Part shown: one piece after another, positions 11,264-23,301 of the stretch
How positions within the stretch are numbered: position 1 is the stretch's first letter
How the letters are laid out: the number at the start of each line of letters is the position of its first letter
DNA from: Oxytricha trifallax
Lineage: Eukaryota > Ciliophora > Spirotrichea > Sporadotrichida > Oxytrichidae
Reading direction: 5' to 3'
DNA length: 64,000 nt
Assembly: GCA_000711775.1 (NCBI GenBank)
Contig: ARYC01017960.1
Span: forward strand, 48,019 to 112,018
The notes under the pieces: generated by a model
Database searches by the model: none
What the model was told of the DNA's origin: nothing
What the model saw: the letters and a program-made list of their open reading frames with translations, nothing else
Program-made: the position numbers and the translations under genes

Positions 11264-12639
11264 TAACTGCTTTGATAGAATTTATAAATTAATTATAATT
11301 TAATCGTTGTTTTAACAGATAAGTTAATTAAACTATTATTATAAAACTGTAAATAATGAAAGCAACTCAAAGTAAAAAAAAACTCTCATGCAAATACTCC
11401 TACAAGGGTTAATTATCTTAGAAAGAATAATCGCTCACCTCGATCGTTAACGAAGATCATCTTAGCTGGCACTCCTTTGAAAGCATTAAGTAGAGTTGAG
11501 TCAAGATTCAAGAGACAAGAAAATCATAAAGTGGGGACCTGTAATTTTGGGGAAAATTTCGTTCAAGTGGTTGCACCAGCTAAGTACTCATACAATACGG
11601 GAACTCTCCTCAACTCTGGTGAAGTTCCCCCTCAAGTGGATTCTTTATAAGGAGGGTTAATCATTAAGATGCCTTTGGATGGTATAGATTCTTACTTAAA
11701 GGACGTGATTGATATCAAGAGTTTATATGACGATGATTCATTGTGTCAATTTCTGGAGCAGTTCTTGAGTCAATTTCGCAATTCAAAGCAGGTTAATCAA
11801 ATAAATTAAGATTTAAGAATCATTCTAATATAATGCTAATTTAGAATCCCCAGTCGATTAAAGAAGGAAAGCCAGTGCAGTTGATATAAACAGGTTTACT
11901 TTCTCTTGAATAGAATAGAAGATAGCTAAACCATGGATTACCGAAGGATTGTAATCCATACCTAAAACCTTGAGAAGCAAAGCTTGCCCATAAACGATTA
12001 GAGATTGTGAGAATGTATATGGAAGATTAGTTGAAACCTAAGTAAATTTCGAAGAAGTTGAGAGTGACTGCAGACTTTGCATCAAGAACTGTTGAGAAGT
12101 TTAAGCATGAGTTGAAATATAGCGTATTACATCCTTAAGAACCCAAAAAACCTGGCAAGAGGAGGGAGTGAGATAATGAGCAGCTGGTTGCTGCAGTTGG
12201 CGATTGCATAGAAGAAATTGGAATTTACTAGTGTACTGGCAGAAATATTCATAATCGATTGTAAGAATCGAAGTTAGGCTCACCATTAAAGTATAATTTC
12301 AAAGTACCATGCATCTCAACGATTCATAAAATTCTCAAGGAGTAGTTTCATCTGATGTTTGGCAAGACAGAGACAGCGAATGTCAAATACAGAGATCCTG
12401 CTTATAACTGTAAACGCTTATGGATGAGTCGACTGCTATCATAGTTTCTAAGAGAGGATGAAGTAGTTATATCAGTGGATGAAAGCAACTTCAGGTCTGA
12501 CTACTTGCCTCCTAAGTAATGGGCCCTAAATTAGAAGAGTATTCTGGGTTAGAGAAAGAATAAAGTTACCAAATCGATTGCAGTCAAGAAGTATAGGAGA
12601 ATCATCGCAGGCGATAAGGAGTTGCAATAAAGGGATGCT

Positions 12640-13480
12640 ACTTGGAAAGCAGTTGAATGGTGAATATTCTTAGAAATCATATTATTCATTGGATGCAGTT
12701 TCATCTATAAGATCAAACGATTTACCTGCTTAAAATGCTTTTAAAGGTATCAATCTATAAGCTAATGCAAAGGATTAGTATTCATCCAAACTTCATTCAA
12801 AAATGCAGAGTAAAGCAAAGCCAATTTCAAAACCCCATTCTAGTACCAGTACTTTAAATAAGTTGGATAAACAACCGATTTTGAAGAAATCCTAGAAATC
12901 ATCAAGCAGCTCTATATGTAAGCCATTCCTTAATAATTTTTATTTACTATTTTATAGAAGTCAGGCATTTTACAAACTCCACCTCGTTAAAATTTGAAAG
13001 CAAAGTAGTAACTAAAGTAGGATCTATCCCCTATACTTGAAGTTGAAGATACTCCCTAAAACGAATCGAGTACTTTGAAGAAATTCAGAAATTTGAAGTT
13101 GCAGAGCACTGCAAAGAAAGTCACTTCAGATGATGAGCAGATCAAACGAATTCATTCAGGGCTCACGCCATTGTTTGACAAAGTTTCAAAATTAATACTG
13201 TAATCAAATTTAAAGTCAAGCAGTTCGCTATTGAGTTAGAGATAGAGAGAAGTTGTTCAGCTCACTCCAAGAAAGCTGTCACTATCAGTTTTGAGCAGCT
13301 CGAATATTAATGAGATTAAGTATACAAAAGAGAATTTGAAGGTTGATGGTTGTTGCATGATGATAGTATTTGATATAATCGTTCTATTCTTGATAATGTC
13401 GAACAATCATACTCAACTTAGTTTGAGAGATTACTTATTTTTGATAACTTCAAGGATGAGAGAGATGAAAGTTGAGATGT
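12640..13480 (+). CDS. Ser/Lys/Gln-rich frame between the D and D/E parts of the transposase
   Basis: From about 12640 a frame stays open through a GT...AG intron at about 12919-12959 (GTAAGCC...ATAG) to TGA 13480-13482. It codes for a low-complexity product with repeated SSSS, KK and Q runs and motifs such as VQLTPRKLSLSVLSSS. No domain is recognised. It starts one nucleotide out of frame with the upstream transposase. It may be a domain inserted between the first and second catalytic residues, or a separate passenger gene. Confidence 0.35.
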
Positions 13481-13539
13481 GAACTCTGGGAATTATACTA
13501 TGATTAGAATTACCATGGTAGATGAAAATTTCCTGAAGA

Positions 13540-13692
13540 TATCTCTTGGATTGCATGGTTCCGCGCTGAGGTTGTATGGCTCCAGGTTGTATGGTTCCTG
13601 TTTGTATGGATCCGAGTTGTATAGGTCGATGTTGTATGGCTCCACCCTTAAGTTGCATGGTTCCACTCTTGGGTTGTATGGTTCCAGTTTTC
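13540..13692. repeat. Minisatellite of 15-bp units (GGTTGTATGGTTCCA)
   Basis: About nine imperfect 15-bp units (two stretched to 21 bp), each with a TTGTATGG or TTGCATGG core. Being a multiple of three, the array codes for pentapeptide repeats in either direction: LYGS-x on the plus strand and G-T/A-I/M-Q-P on the minus. It lies in the segment that separates the transposase catalytic residues. Nothing shows which frame, if any, is used. Confidence 0.7.
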
Positions 13693-14479
13693 AAAAATTC
13701 AACCAGTCTCATATCAAACCACTAATCATGATGCAAACTTCCATCAAACTACTAAGATGATAATTCAACTACCGTCCTAAATCCAATTTAACTTTACTAA
13801 TAGATGCCCATCACAAAATCATAACCAATAAGAAGAATCCAAAGAATGTGATAAACCCTGTGCATATATTCCAGATCAAAGTCAGATTAATCTCAATTAC
13901 AAGCCTATCTCTCAGTATCGATAGGAAATGCTCTCCAATTTAAGTGATTATGGTTTGAGAGCAAGACAGTTGTCGATTGCAAAGCAAATTGAGAAGAGGT
14001 AACAGAATTCTATGGGTTTGATAGCTGCAATCTCAGTTGACAGAGTGGTATCCACTCAAATCATTGAGGGAGCTTTTGATTCAGTGCTGTTTGAGAAATT
14101 ATATATCAGACGCTGAGAAGTATAAGAACTGACAAAGATCTATGCAATAAGAAGGTGGTGCTTTTAATGGATAATGGCATAATTCATAAGTATTCTGAGA
14201 TGCTTACGACTGCTCGTCCCTTCAAAGTAAACTTACTCTCAACGCAGAATACTCGCCCTAGCTCAACCCAATAGAACAGTTGTTTGCTTACATCAAGAAG
14301 AACCTCAAGCAGCAGAACATCAACAGCAAGTAAGCATACTCATCTAACAAACTTATAGAGTGCAGCTGGTCAAGCGCATCCAAGAAGTAATAAAAAACAT
14401 GAGCGAGGATGATGTTCGAGGACTCTGGGCATTCAGCATAAAAAAATGGATACATACTCTGAGATATGGCTTAGTATGA

Positions 14480-14880
14480 GATTCTAATCAAAAACAAGAA
14501 TTGCATCATACATTGAAATTTCTATAAACGCTTATACCTAATGCATTATCATTTTTACTGCTTATACCATTGCTGCTGCTCTTACTGCTGTTATTAATAC
14601 TATACTTAATATTAATTTATAAATGCATGTGTATTGCCCGAAATCGCAGTTTGCATAAGTATGCTCATACAAGAGTGAATTCTTGACGAGTGGTATAAAA
14701 TTCTGGACAACCTAACTCTATATGCCAAGTTACTATACACTCAAGGTGAACACCAGAGGAGGTCAATAACAGAGGCTATAATTGGACAAAAATTAGTTTA
14801 AAATCAGATATTTCAAGAATTGAATGGGTTGGTGAGAGAGGAGATGCACTGAGCATCATGCTATCCAGTTTGATAGGAAT
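14480..14880. other. Spacer, no gene seen
   Basis: AT-rich, with a CTG-rich patch at 14565-14600. I see no supported gene. Confidence 0.5.
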
Positions 14881-14899
14881 TTAGCAAAAAACTAACAAA

Positions 14900-15440
14900 T
14901 TCGCAACTTCCGCTCGATTTTTTTGACCAGCTGAGATTTGCAGGTACTGCTGGAGCATTGAACTTTATGACCACCAAATTTTCACAAATTGACCAGCAAC
15001 AACGATTTTCAAGATTTTTGACCACTCTGCTCCAAATTTGGCCTGGTCACCGCATATTTGTGAAAAGTGACACATAATTCTAAATTCAGAGTAAAAACTG
15101 CGATTTTTTGAGATTTTGACTACTACTCTGGTCATATTGGTTTAAATCAAACACTCTGGTCACTTTTATAGAGAATCTCAGTTTTGACCACTACTCTGGT
15201 CACTTGGGTTAAAATTATGCACTTTGGCCACTTTTTTGACCACTCTGCTCAAATGTAAGAGACATGTATAAAAAGACAGATATTTTGACCACGAATAGTA
15301 AAGTTGGTCATTTTTACAGATAATATAAAATTTTGTCACTTTATATATGTTCCTAATGATGCATAAAGACTTTGACCACAAATGAAAATAAAAGTGAGCA
15401 TTTTGTAAAATTAAGTAGGGGTTTGGCCACTTTTCGCATA
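14900..15440. repeat. Diverged tandem repeat built on TTTTGACCACTCTGGTCA
   Basis: TGACCA and its complement TGGTCA recur about 15 times in 540 bp, often as TTGACCACTACTCTGGTCAC, so each unit contains a short inverted repeat. Units are strongly diverged and irregularly spaced (about 40-70 bp). The longer frames across it are a by-product of the repeat. The function is unknown. Confidence 0.65.
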
Positions 15441-15742
15441 CAAGAAAAATCGTAGAGTAAATGAGCAGTAAATAAATATATAATTAAATTTAAATTTTTA
15501 TTTTTGCATTTCCCCGATTTAATTGTATTTTATCAATAATGATGCTAATTTGCTATGCTTATACGGAATATTCATTTAATAACTTTATATTTTAAAAAAT
15601 AATTTTTTTAGCATTTAACTCTTAATTATAATTACAATTTTGATACGGTCAAAATATCAATAGAATTTATGATGATTAATTCTGATTAACTTTTTTAAAT
15701 AACAAGAAAAGAGCTCATTGTCAAAAATTGTTGCAATAACTA

Positions 15743-16724
15743 TCAGACACTTGTGTTAGTAAATACCCATTTTTGATAACTTCCTCCGTTATATTCATGA
15801 GTATACACATTTCCATTACTATTGAAATCGGATGCCCTGTGAAGCTGCCGAAATTTTTATAAAATAATTTTTTTTACATATTTATAAAATTTATAAATTT
15901 CAAAAGAAATTCATTTATTCAGTCATAAAGAATAAATAAGTGAGTTCTTTAAAAATTATATCCACATTTATATAAACATAAATTGTGAATAATTTTATAA
16001 TTTGATCATAATAAAATTTACTTAATGTTTAATTAAATTAAGATCTATATTGTAATTAATATTATTCAGTTATGTTTTTGCTGACTATATATCTTTTAGT
16101 GCTATCAGCTGTACTTTCAATTAAATTACACCTCTGTATGATGCCTAAATTTAAATAATCACAATTAATTAATATAAATAATTATATGAAAATATGTCAT
16201 TTATTATTAATAATAAAATTGCATTTATATCATTTTTGTCAATACATGTGTGGATATAATATAATGAACTGACTCATTAAATGTTTAGAAGTCATGATTT
16301 GAATGTCTATATTACCATATTAATGAATTTCTTTTGATACTTACCAAATTTTTGTAATATAAAAATAAATTATTTTATTTAGTTTTCTGCTCCCTAGGAG
16401 AGCATTTCCCTTGGAATCCAATACAAATCCAGTGGAAGCGTTTCTCAAAATGAAAACATTCGAGTACTCTGTGCCGATAAACTCCCATACTTAGTAATTT
16501 CCCCCATTACTTTAAAGAGTGTACACATCTTTGGATCCTGAAGAATCCAAAGTTTTCGATGTGGCCGAATTTGTCAAAGTGAAAGAATTTTCATATTAAG
16601 TACCTCTCTTTTCCCAAGTTTAATACGAACCTCCATTGGCTTATAAAGTATAAACATTGCCATCACCATTGGAGTCAAGTACTTTTTGTGTAGCAAGGTT
16701 CTTTAGTACAAAATGCGAGCCCAT
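15743..16724 (-). CDS. Beta-trefoil (R-type) lectin-like protein, two MDSs
   Basis: MDS 1 runs from ATG 16724 to the pointer GGAAATG (16403-16409). MDS 2 starts at the second GGAAATG (15808-15814) and ends at TGA 15743-15745. Joining with one pointer copy gives 387 nt, 128 aa, in frame. The product is three consecutive trefoil repeats, each with a K/S-x-LDS motif, VYT and NGG-Y-Q-x-W (QTW, QVW, QKW), the signature of R-type lectin modules. The repeat broken by the IES is made whole by the join. There is no signal peptide and no catalytic chain, so a carbohydrate-binding role is likely but the ligand is unknown. Only this copy keeps MDS 2. Confidence 0.85.
15815..16402. other. IES in the lectin-like gene, pointer GGAAATG
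   Basis: AT-rich 588 bp flanked by the 7-bp direct repeat GGAAATG (minus strand). Removing it plus one repeat copy restores the frame and completes the third trefoil repeat. The tandem array at 16-27 kb has its left junction inside this IES (15943). Confidence 0.8.
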
Positions 16725-17492
16725 CTAATTACTTTTTTGTTTTCTATTTATTTAATTATATTAATTACCAACCTCAATCTAATAAAATCAACATAGCCAC
16801 TGATTTATTAATTTGATAAAGTATGGCCTCACTAATTTAATTCAACTCAAAAAAGATGAACAGGACTTTATAATTTATAGTTATATTTTAATTCACTCAT
16901 TGAAGAGATAATTATTCATAAGAAGCTTATGATATGAATAATTTTAACTTTTTATAATGAGGTTGAGAGACTCCAAAAATAACTGCCTTCTACAGAAAAT
17001 AGTTTTTTACATATTATAATTTCTGTGATTCTCATGCATCTCACAAACATAAAATAAGGCGACATTTAGGAATAGTATATTTAGGCATTATTTTTAAGGT
17101 AATTCTTAGCCTTTAGTTGTAATATTTTATTTTATCAAATCACGAATTAAAATGTCAATTAAATAGACACTTCAAAATTTCTCATTATTTTTTTATAAAA
17201 TTAATGTTTATAAAAATTAGCTAATACTTACTATTTTGTCTTTTAATTTTATATATTCAAATTTTGTATGTTTTTTCTATAAAAAAGCTTTAAAATAAAT
17301 TGTTGTAAATAAATAATGATATATTAATTAATTCAAGGAATGAAGTTAAACATTCAAAACCCCAAAACCCTTTCAGTAGTTTGATTGAGTTTTTGATTGA
17401 TAAAAGTAGACTATTAGTGCATACTTTATTAGGGTTTTAATAGGGTTTATGTAGGGGTTTAATGTTTAAATATTAGTATTTTAAGTGAGTAT

Positions 17493-18541
17493 ATGCGAGT
17501 TTGGGGTCAGTTTATGACAGTGAGTATATAGATTTATTGTTTAAGTTGCGATATGGATGTGATGAATATAGTGAATAACTCAAGCCTGTTCTAAATTATA
17601 CGTCTATAGCAAGGCTTCTCCATAAATCTCCAGCAACTGTGAGGTCTCACTGTCTATTAGCATTGAATTTAAAGAGATAGCATCTTAATTCTAAGCCTAA
17701 GAGACCCTTAAAATTTTAGCAGCATCATATTGATTATCTTATTAATGATAAGACTCTTAAATACTGGGCTCATTTCTCTCTAGCCTAGAGAGCTGTGATG
17801 TTTCATCGCCAATTTCCTGAGCTTCATATCTCTGCTTAATCGATAGCTAACATATATAAAAAAAACGGAATATCTTACAAGACAGTCAATCGCATTAAGA
17901 GAGTGATTGACTTTAATGTTCCATTTTATAAGACTAATTTAAATTATATATTCGATTAAATGCAGAGGTCTTAAGAGCATAATATAAAGTTCATACACGC
18001 TGATGAGGCAGTATTTACATTCAATACCTTTATATCAAGGTCTTGGTACAAGAGGTATAGTAATATAGAAGTTTATGACTAAAAGGTTAAGGTGTAAACT
18101 CATGCTATTCTTGGTGGAATAAGTGAAGATAGTGGCCTCGAGACTTATGTTATTCACCCTCGTTCTATAAAGACTGAATAATATATTAAGTTCTTGCAAT
18201 AACTCAGAGATAAGTACGCGGACTAAGAGATTATTCTATTCGTTGATAACTTGTCAGTTCATAAAACTAAAGACTCAAGGAAAGAATATGAAAGGCTAAA
18301 TATAACACCTGTATTTAATGTTCCTTACAGCCCTTAGTTCAATGGAATTGAATTATATTGGGGGTTATTGAAAGGTCATTATAAGAAATTGCTGCTCTAT
18401 CACTTGATGCACGACTTGAAGATAGATACAGTAGATTTTATTAAGAGTGCTGCTAAGAGAGTCAGCGATGATAAAGCTAAAGTATGTGCAAGAGAAGGGA
18501 GATTTTGTGTTTATAAATAAGTTTTAGATTTAAGCGAATGA
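17493..18541 (+). pseudogene. TBE 42-kDa-type DDE transposase, copy 1, frameshifted
   Basis: Same protein as the intact copy at 24070-25119 but one nucleotide short after the start (GCGAGTTTGG instead of GCGAGGTTTGG), which puts the natural ATG out of frame. The catalytic motifs are kept: FIHADEAVF (D), LFVDNLSVHK (D) and YSPQFNGIELYWG (E). Translation from a downstream start is possible but unproven. The stop is 6 bp from the stop of the convergent accessory gene. Confidence 0.75.
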
Positions 18542-18547
18542 ATAAGT

Positions 18548-19205
18548 TCACATATTAAATTTGCCCGTAAAGGAATTTGGCTTCTCTTTCTTTTCTTCCT
18601 CTTAAGGCTTGCTTGAGCCCATGTTTCTTCTCTTAGTGCCAGCCCCTGCATCTATGTTCATCTCGTCTGGCTTTTAGAAATCTTTGAAGAGTCTCTTACT
18701 CAATTCATGCTTTACTTGAGACTTTCTCTCTCTTTGTTTAATTTGCTGCGCTCTTTCATCAAGTATATAGCAGTACCAGGTTTTTCTATAAAGTTAGAAG
18801 ACTAAGCTTACTTGAGATGAAAGGATGCTTTTGAAGTTCCTACAGCCAGGTATCACTTATTTTAATACCTTGCTTCTCTTTTTCTTCAGGAGAGATGCTG
18901 TATCGTTTCTTGTGAGCTTCTTAAATAACTTCATTTAAGTACTCAGGTTTCAGAGTTGCAAGAACACCAAAGAAGAAGTTTCTCTCTGGCAACTTATTAG
19001 AGAGCTGTAGCTTTGATGGAAGGTAGAGAGCTACGTCCGGATCACTCATAGCATCGTCATATAGGTTTGTCACTGATATTTCAGGGTAGTTAGGAATTTC
19101 AATCATCCTAATTTCATTAGACTTAAAAGCTTTTTTCTCTTCACTCAGTAAGGCTTTTAAGAATGAGATTTTAGTTCCCTCCTAAGTCGGCAAGAACAAT
19201 CCAAC
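18548..19205 (-). pseudogene. TBE 22-kDa-like gene, copy 1, 5' truncated
   Basis: The frame is open from the T/L junction through FLPTQEG, ISVTNLYDDAMSDPDVALY, RNFFFGVLATLKPEYL and ISDTWLQELQKHPFIS. A GT...AG intron of about 26 nt lies near 18785-18810 at the same place as the last intron of the palindromic-element homologue. After it, an extra dinucleotide in the CT run changes the frame and the ORF stops early at 18700. The N-terminal 40 or so residues are missing because the element is truncated. Confidence 0.7.
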
Positions 19206-19692
19206 TATTATTGATTTATTAATCTTACTTAAAGTTCTTTAAAAATTATATCCACATTTATATAAACATAAATTGTGAATAATTTTATAATTTGATCATA
19301 ATAAAATTTACTTAATGTTTAATTAAATTAAGATCTATATTGTAATTAATATTATTCAGTTATGTTTTTGCTGACTATATATCTTTTAGTGCTATCAGCT
19401 GTACTTTCAATTAAATTACACCTCTGTATGATGCCTAAATTTAAATAATCACAATTAATTAATATAAATAATTATATGAAAATATGTCATTTATTATTAA
19501 TAATAAAATTGCATTTATATCATTTTTGTCAATACATGTGTGGATATAATATAATGAACTGACTCATTAAATGTTTAGAAGTCATGATTTGAATGTCTAT
19601 ATTACCATATTAATGAATTTCTTTTGATACTTACCAAATTTTTGTAATATAAAAATAAATTATTTTATTTAGTTTTCTGCTCCCTAGGAGAG

Positions 19693-20014
19693 CATTTCCC
19701 TTGGAATCCAATACAAATCCAGTGGAAGCGTTTCTCAAAATGAAAACATTCGAGTACTCTGTGCCGATAAACTCCCATACTTAGTAATTTCCCCCATTAC
19801 TTTAAAGAGTGTACACATCTTTGGATCCTGAAGAATCCAAAGTTTTCGATGTGGCCGAATTTGTCAAAGTGAAAGAATTTTCATATTAAGTACCTCTCTT
19901 TTCCCAAGTTTAATACGAACCTCCATTGGCTTATAAAGTATAAACATTGCCATCACCATTGGAGTCAAGTACTTTTTGTGTAGCAAGGTTCTTTAGTACA
20001 AAATGCGAGCCCAT
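19693..20014 (-). pseudogene. Lectin-like MDS 1, array copy 2 (no 3' MDS)
   Basis: Identical by eye to 16403-16724 of the first copy, ending at the GGAAATG pointer (19693-19699). The matching 3' MDS is absent because the repeat unit begins inside the IES. On its own it codes for two and a half trefoil repeats and could not be joined in cis to its C-terminal segment. Confidence 0.8.
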
Positions 20015-20782
20015 CTAATTACTTTTTTGTTTTCTATTTATTTAATTATATTAATTACCAACCTCAATCTAATAAAATCAACATAGCCACTGATTTATTA
20101 ATTTGATAAAGTATGGCCTCACTAATTTAATTCAACTCAAAAAAGATGAACAGGACTTTATAATTTATAGTTATATTTTAATTCACTCATTGAAGAGATA
20201 ATTATTCATAAGAAGCTTATGATATGAATAATTTTAACTTTTTATAATGAGGTTGAGAGACTCCAAAAATAACTGCCTTCTACAGAAAATAGTTTTTTAC
20301 ATATTATAATTTCTGTGATTCTCATGCATCTCACAAACATAAAATAAGGCGACATTTAGGAATAGTATATTTAGGCATTATTTTTAAGGTAATTCTTAGC
20401 CTTTAGTTGTAATATTTTATTTTATCAAATCACGAATTAAAATGTCAATTAAATAGACACTTCAAAATTTCTCATTATTTTTTTATAAAATTAATGTTTA
20501 TAAAAATTAGCTAATACTTACTATTTTGTCTTTTAATTTTATATATTCAAATTTTGTATGTTTTTTCTATAAAAAAGCTTTAAAATAAATTGTTGTAAAT
20601 AAATAATGATATATTAATTAATTCAAGGAATGAAGTTAAACATGTCAAACCCCAAAACCCTTTCAGTAGTTTGATTGAGTTTTTGATTGATAAAAGTAGA
20701 CTATTAGTGCATACTTTATCAAGGTTTTAATAGGGTTTATGTAGGGGTTTAATGTTTAAATATTAGTATTTTAAGTGAGTAT

Positions 20783-21831
20783 ATGCGAGGTTTGGGGTCA
20801 GTTTATGACAAAGAATATATAGATTTATTGTTTAAGTTGCGATATGGATGTGATGAATATAGTGAATAACTCAACCCTGTTCGAAATTATACGTCTATAG
20901 CAAGGCTCCTTCATAAATCTCCAGCAACTGTGAGGTCTCACTGTCTAATAGCATTGAATTTAAAGAGATATCATCTTAATTCTAAGCCTAAGAGACCCTT
21001 AAAATTTTAGCAGCATAATATTGAATATCTTATTAATGATAAGACTCTTAAATACTGGGCTCATTTCTCTCTGCCTAGAGGGCTGTGATGTTTCATCGCC
21101 AATTTCCTGAGCTTAACATATCTGCTTAATCGATAGCTAACATATATAAAAAGAATGGAATACCTTACAAGACAGTCAATCGCATTAAGAGAGTGATTGA
21201 CTTTAATGTTCCATTCTATAAGACTAATTTAAATTATATATTCGATTAAATGCAGAGGTCTTAAGAGCATAATATAAAGTTCATACACGCTGATGAGGCA
21301 GTATTTACATTCAATACCTTTATATCAAGGTCTTGGTACAAGAGGTATAGTAATATAGAAGTTTATGACTAAAATGTTAAGGTGTAAACTCATGCTATTC
21401 TTGGTGGAATAAGTGAAGATAGTGGCCTCGAGACTTATGTTATTCACCCTCGTTCTATAAAGACTGAATAATATATTAAGTTCTTGCAATAACTCAGAGA
21501 TAAGTAATTTGACTAAGAGATTATTCTATTCGTTGATAACTTGTCAGTTCATAAAACTAAAGACTCAAGGAAAGAATATGAAAGGCTAAATATAATACCT
21601 GTATTTAATGTTCCTTACAGCCCTTAGTTCAATGGAATTGAATTATATTGTGGGTTATTGGAAGGTCATTATAAGAAATTGCTACTCTATCACTTGATGC
21701 ACGACTTGAAGATAGATACAGTCGATTTTATTAAGAGAGCTGCTAAGAGAATCAGCGATGATAAAGCTAAAGTATGTGCAAGAGAAGGGAGATTTTGTGT
21801 TTATAAATAAGTTTTAGATTTAAGCGAATGA
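20783..21831 (+). pseudogene. TBE 42-kDa-type transposase, copy 2, frameshifted
   Basis: The start MRGLGSVYD is intact. A 1-nt deletion at about 21072 (TCTCTCTGCC for TCTCTCTAGCC) breaks the frame before the first catalytic D. The D, D and E motifs are all still readable in the shifted frame, with one change near the E (LYCG for LYWG). Probably non-functional. Confidence 0.75.
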
Positions 21832-21837
21832 ATAAGT

Positions 21838-22490
21838 TCACATATTAAATTTGCCCGTAAAGGGATTTGGCTTCTCTTTCTTTTCTTCCTCTTAAGGCTT
21901 GCTTGAGCCCATGTTTCTTCTCTTAGTGCCAGCCCCTGCATCTATGTTCATCTCGTCTGGCTTTTATAAATCTTTGAAGAGTCTCTTACTCAATTCATGC
22001 TTTACTTGAGACTTTCTCTCTCTGTTTAATTTGCTGCGCTCTTTCATCAAGTATATAGCAGTACCAGGTTTTTCTATAAAGTTAGAAGACTAAGCTTACT
22101 TGAGATGAAAGGATGCTTTTGAAGTTCCTACAGCCAGGTATCACTTATTTTAATACCTTGCTTCTCTTTTTCTTCAGGAGAGATGCTGTATCGTTTCTTG
22201 TGAGCTTCTTAAATAACTTCATTTAAGTACTCAGGTTTCAGAGTTGCAAGAACACCAAAGAAGAAGTTTCTCTCTGGCAACTTATTAGAGAGCTGTAGCT
22301 TTGATGGAAGGTAGAGAGCTACGTCCGGATCACTCATAGCATCGTCATAAAGGTTGTCACTGATATTTCAGGGTAGTTAGAAATTTCAATCATCCTAATT
22401 TTATTAGACTTAAAAGCTTATTTCTCTTCACTCAGTAAGGCTTTTAAGAATGAGATTTTAGTTCTCTCCTAAGTCGGTAAGAACAATCCA
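21838..22490 (-). pseudogene. TBE 22-kDa-like gene, copy 2, frameshifted
   Basis: The C-terminal exon is open to its full length here, ending NPFTGKFNM-TGA after a long basic/acidic tail, so this copy shows the natural end of the protein. A missing T near 22355 (GGTTGTCAC for GGTTTGTCAC) breaks the N-terminal half, and the 5' end is truncated as in copy 1. Confidence 0.65.
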
Positions 22491-22979
22491 ACTATTATTG
22501 ATTTATTAATCTTACTTAAAGTTCTTTAAAAATTATATCCACATTTATATAAACATAAATTGTGAATAATTTTATAATTTGATCATAATAAAATTTACTT
22601 AATGTTTAATTAAATTAAGATCTATATTGTAATTAATATTATTCAGTTATGTTTTTGCTGACTATATATCTTTTAGTGCTATCAGCTGTACTTTCAATTA
22701 AATTACACCTCTGTATGATGCCTAAATTTAAATAATCACAATTAATTAATATAAATAATTATATGAAAATATGTCATTTATTATTAATAATAAAATTGCA
22801 TTTATATCATTTTTGTCAATACATGTGTGGATATAATATAATGAACTGACTCATTAAATGTTTAGAAGTCATGATTTGAATGTCTATATTACCATATTAA
22901 TGAATTTCTTTTGATACTTACCAAATTTTTGTAATATAAAAATAAATTATTTTATTTAGTTTTCTGCTCCCTAGGAGAG

Positions 22980-23301
22980 CATTTCCCTTGGAATCCAATA
23001 CAAATCCAGTGGAAGCGTTTCTCAAAATGAAAACATTCGAGTACTCTGTGCCGATAAACTCCCATACTTAGTAATTTCCCCCATTACTTTAAAGAGTGTA
23101 CACATCTTTGGATCCTGAAGAATCCAAAGTTTTCGATGTGGCCGAATTTGTCAAAGTGAAAGAATTTTCATATTAAGTACCTCTCTTTTCCCAAGTTTAA
23201 TACGAACCTCCATTGGCTTATAAAGTATAAACATTGCCATCACCATTGGAGTCAAGTACTTTTTGTGTAGCAAGGTTCTTTAGTACAAAATGCGAGCCCA
23301 T
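22980..23301 (-). pseudogene. Lectin-like MDS 1, array copy 3 (no 3' MDS)
   Basis: Same as the copy at 19693-20014, with the pointer at 22980-22986. No 3' MDS follows. Confidence 0.8.

Larger units (their letters stand above)
11669..14479 (+). pseudogene. Decayed Tc1/mariner-type transposase split by ~1.4 kb
   Basis: ATG at 11669 and a 53-nt intron at 11792-11844. The N-terminal DNA-binding part and the first catalytic D (VVISVDESNF, about 12475) are followed by a frameshift near 12635. The second D (VVLLMDNGIIHK, about 14170) and the E (YSPQLNPIEQLF, about 14265) appear only after about 1.4 kb, and a 29-nt intron (14330-14358) precedes the C-terminal exon ending TGA 14477-14479. There are in-frame TGAs in the first part and at least two frameshifts in the second, so it is very probably inactive. 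The intervening segment is either an inserted Ser/Lys/Gln-rich domain or foreign DNA. Confidence 0.7.
17355..19232. mobile_element. Truncated TBE-like element, copy 1
   Basis: It starts with CAAAACCCCAAAACCC, close to the 17-bp C4A4 terminal repeat of TBE elements, next to ATT, which fits their ANT target. It contains the 42-kDa-type transposase and the convergent 22-kDa-like gene but ends inside the latter. There is no right terminal repeat and no 57-kDa gene, so it is truncated at the junction with the next L block. Confidence 0.85.
20645..22519. mobile_element. Truncated TBE-like element, copy 2
   Basis: Same layout as copy 1, but the first bases are altered (GTCAAACCCCAAAACCC), so the terminal repeat is damaged. 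It ends at the same internal breakpoint as copies 1 and 3. Confidence 0.8.

Noticed and set aside
13431-13760. Two 93-codon frames on opposite strands
   Set aside because: Both arise from the 15-bp minisatellite plus flanking DNA; neither is clearly a gene.
15178-15381. 67-codon minus-strand frame
   Set aside because: Falls in the TGACCA tandem repeat and has no protein-like composition.
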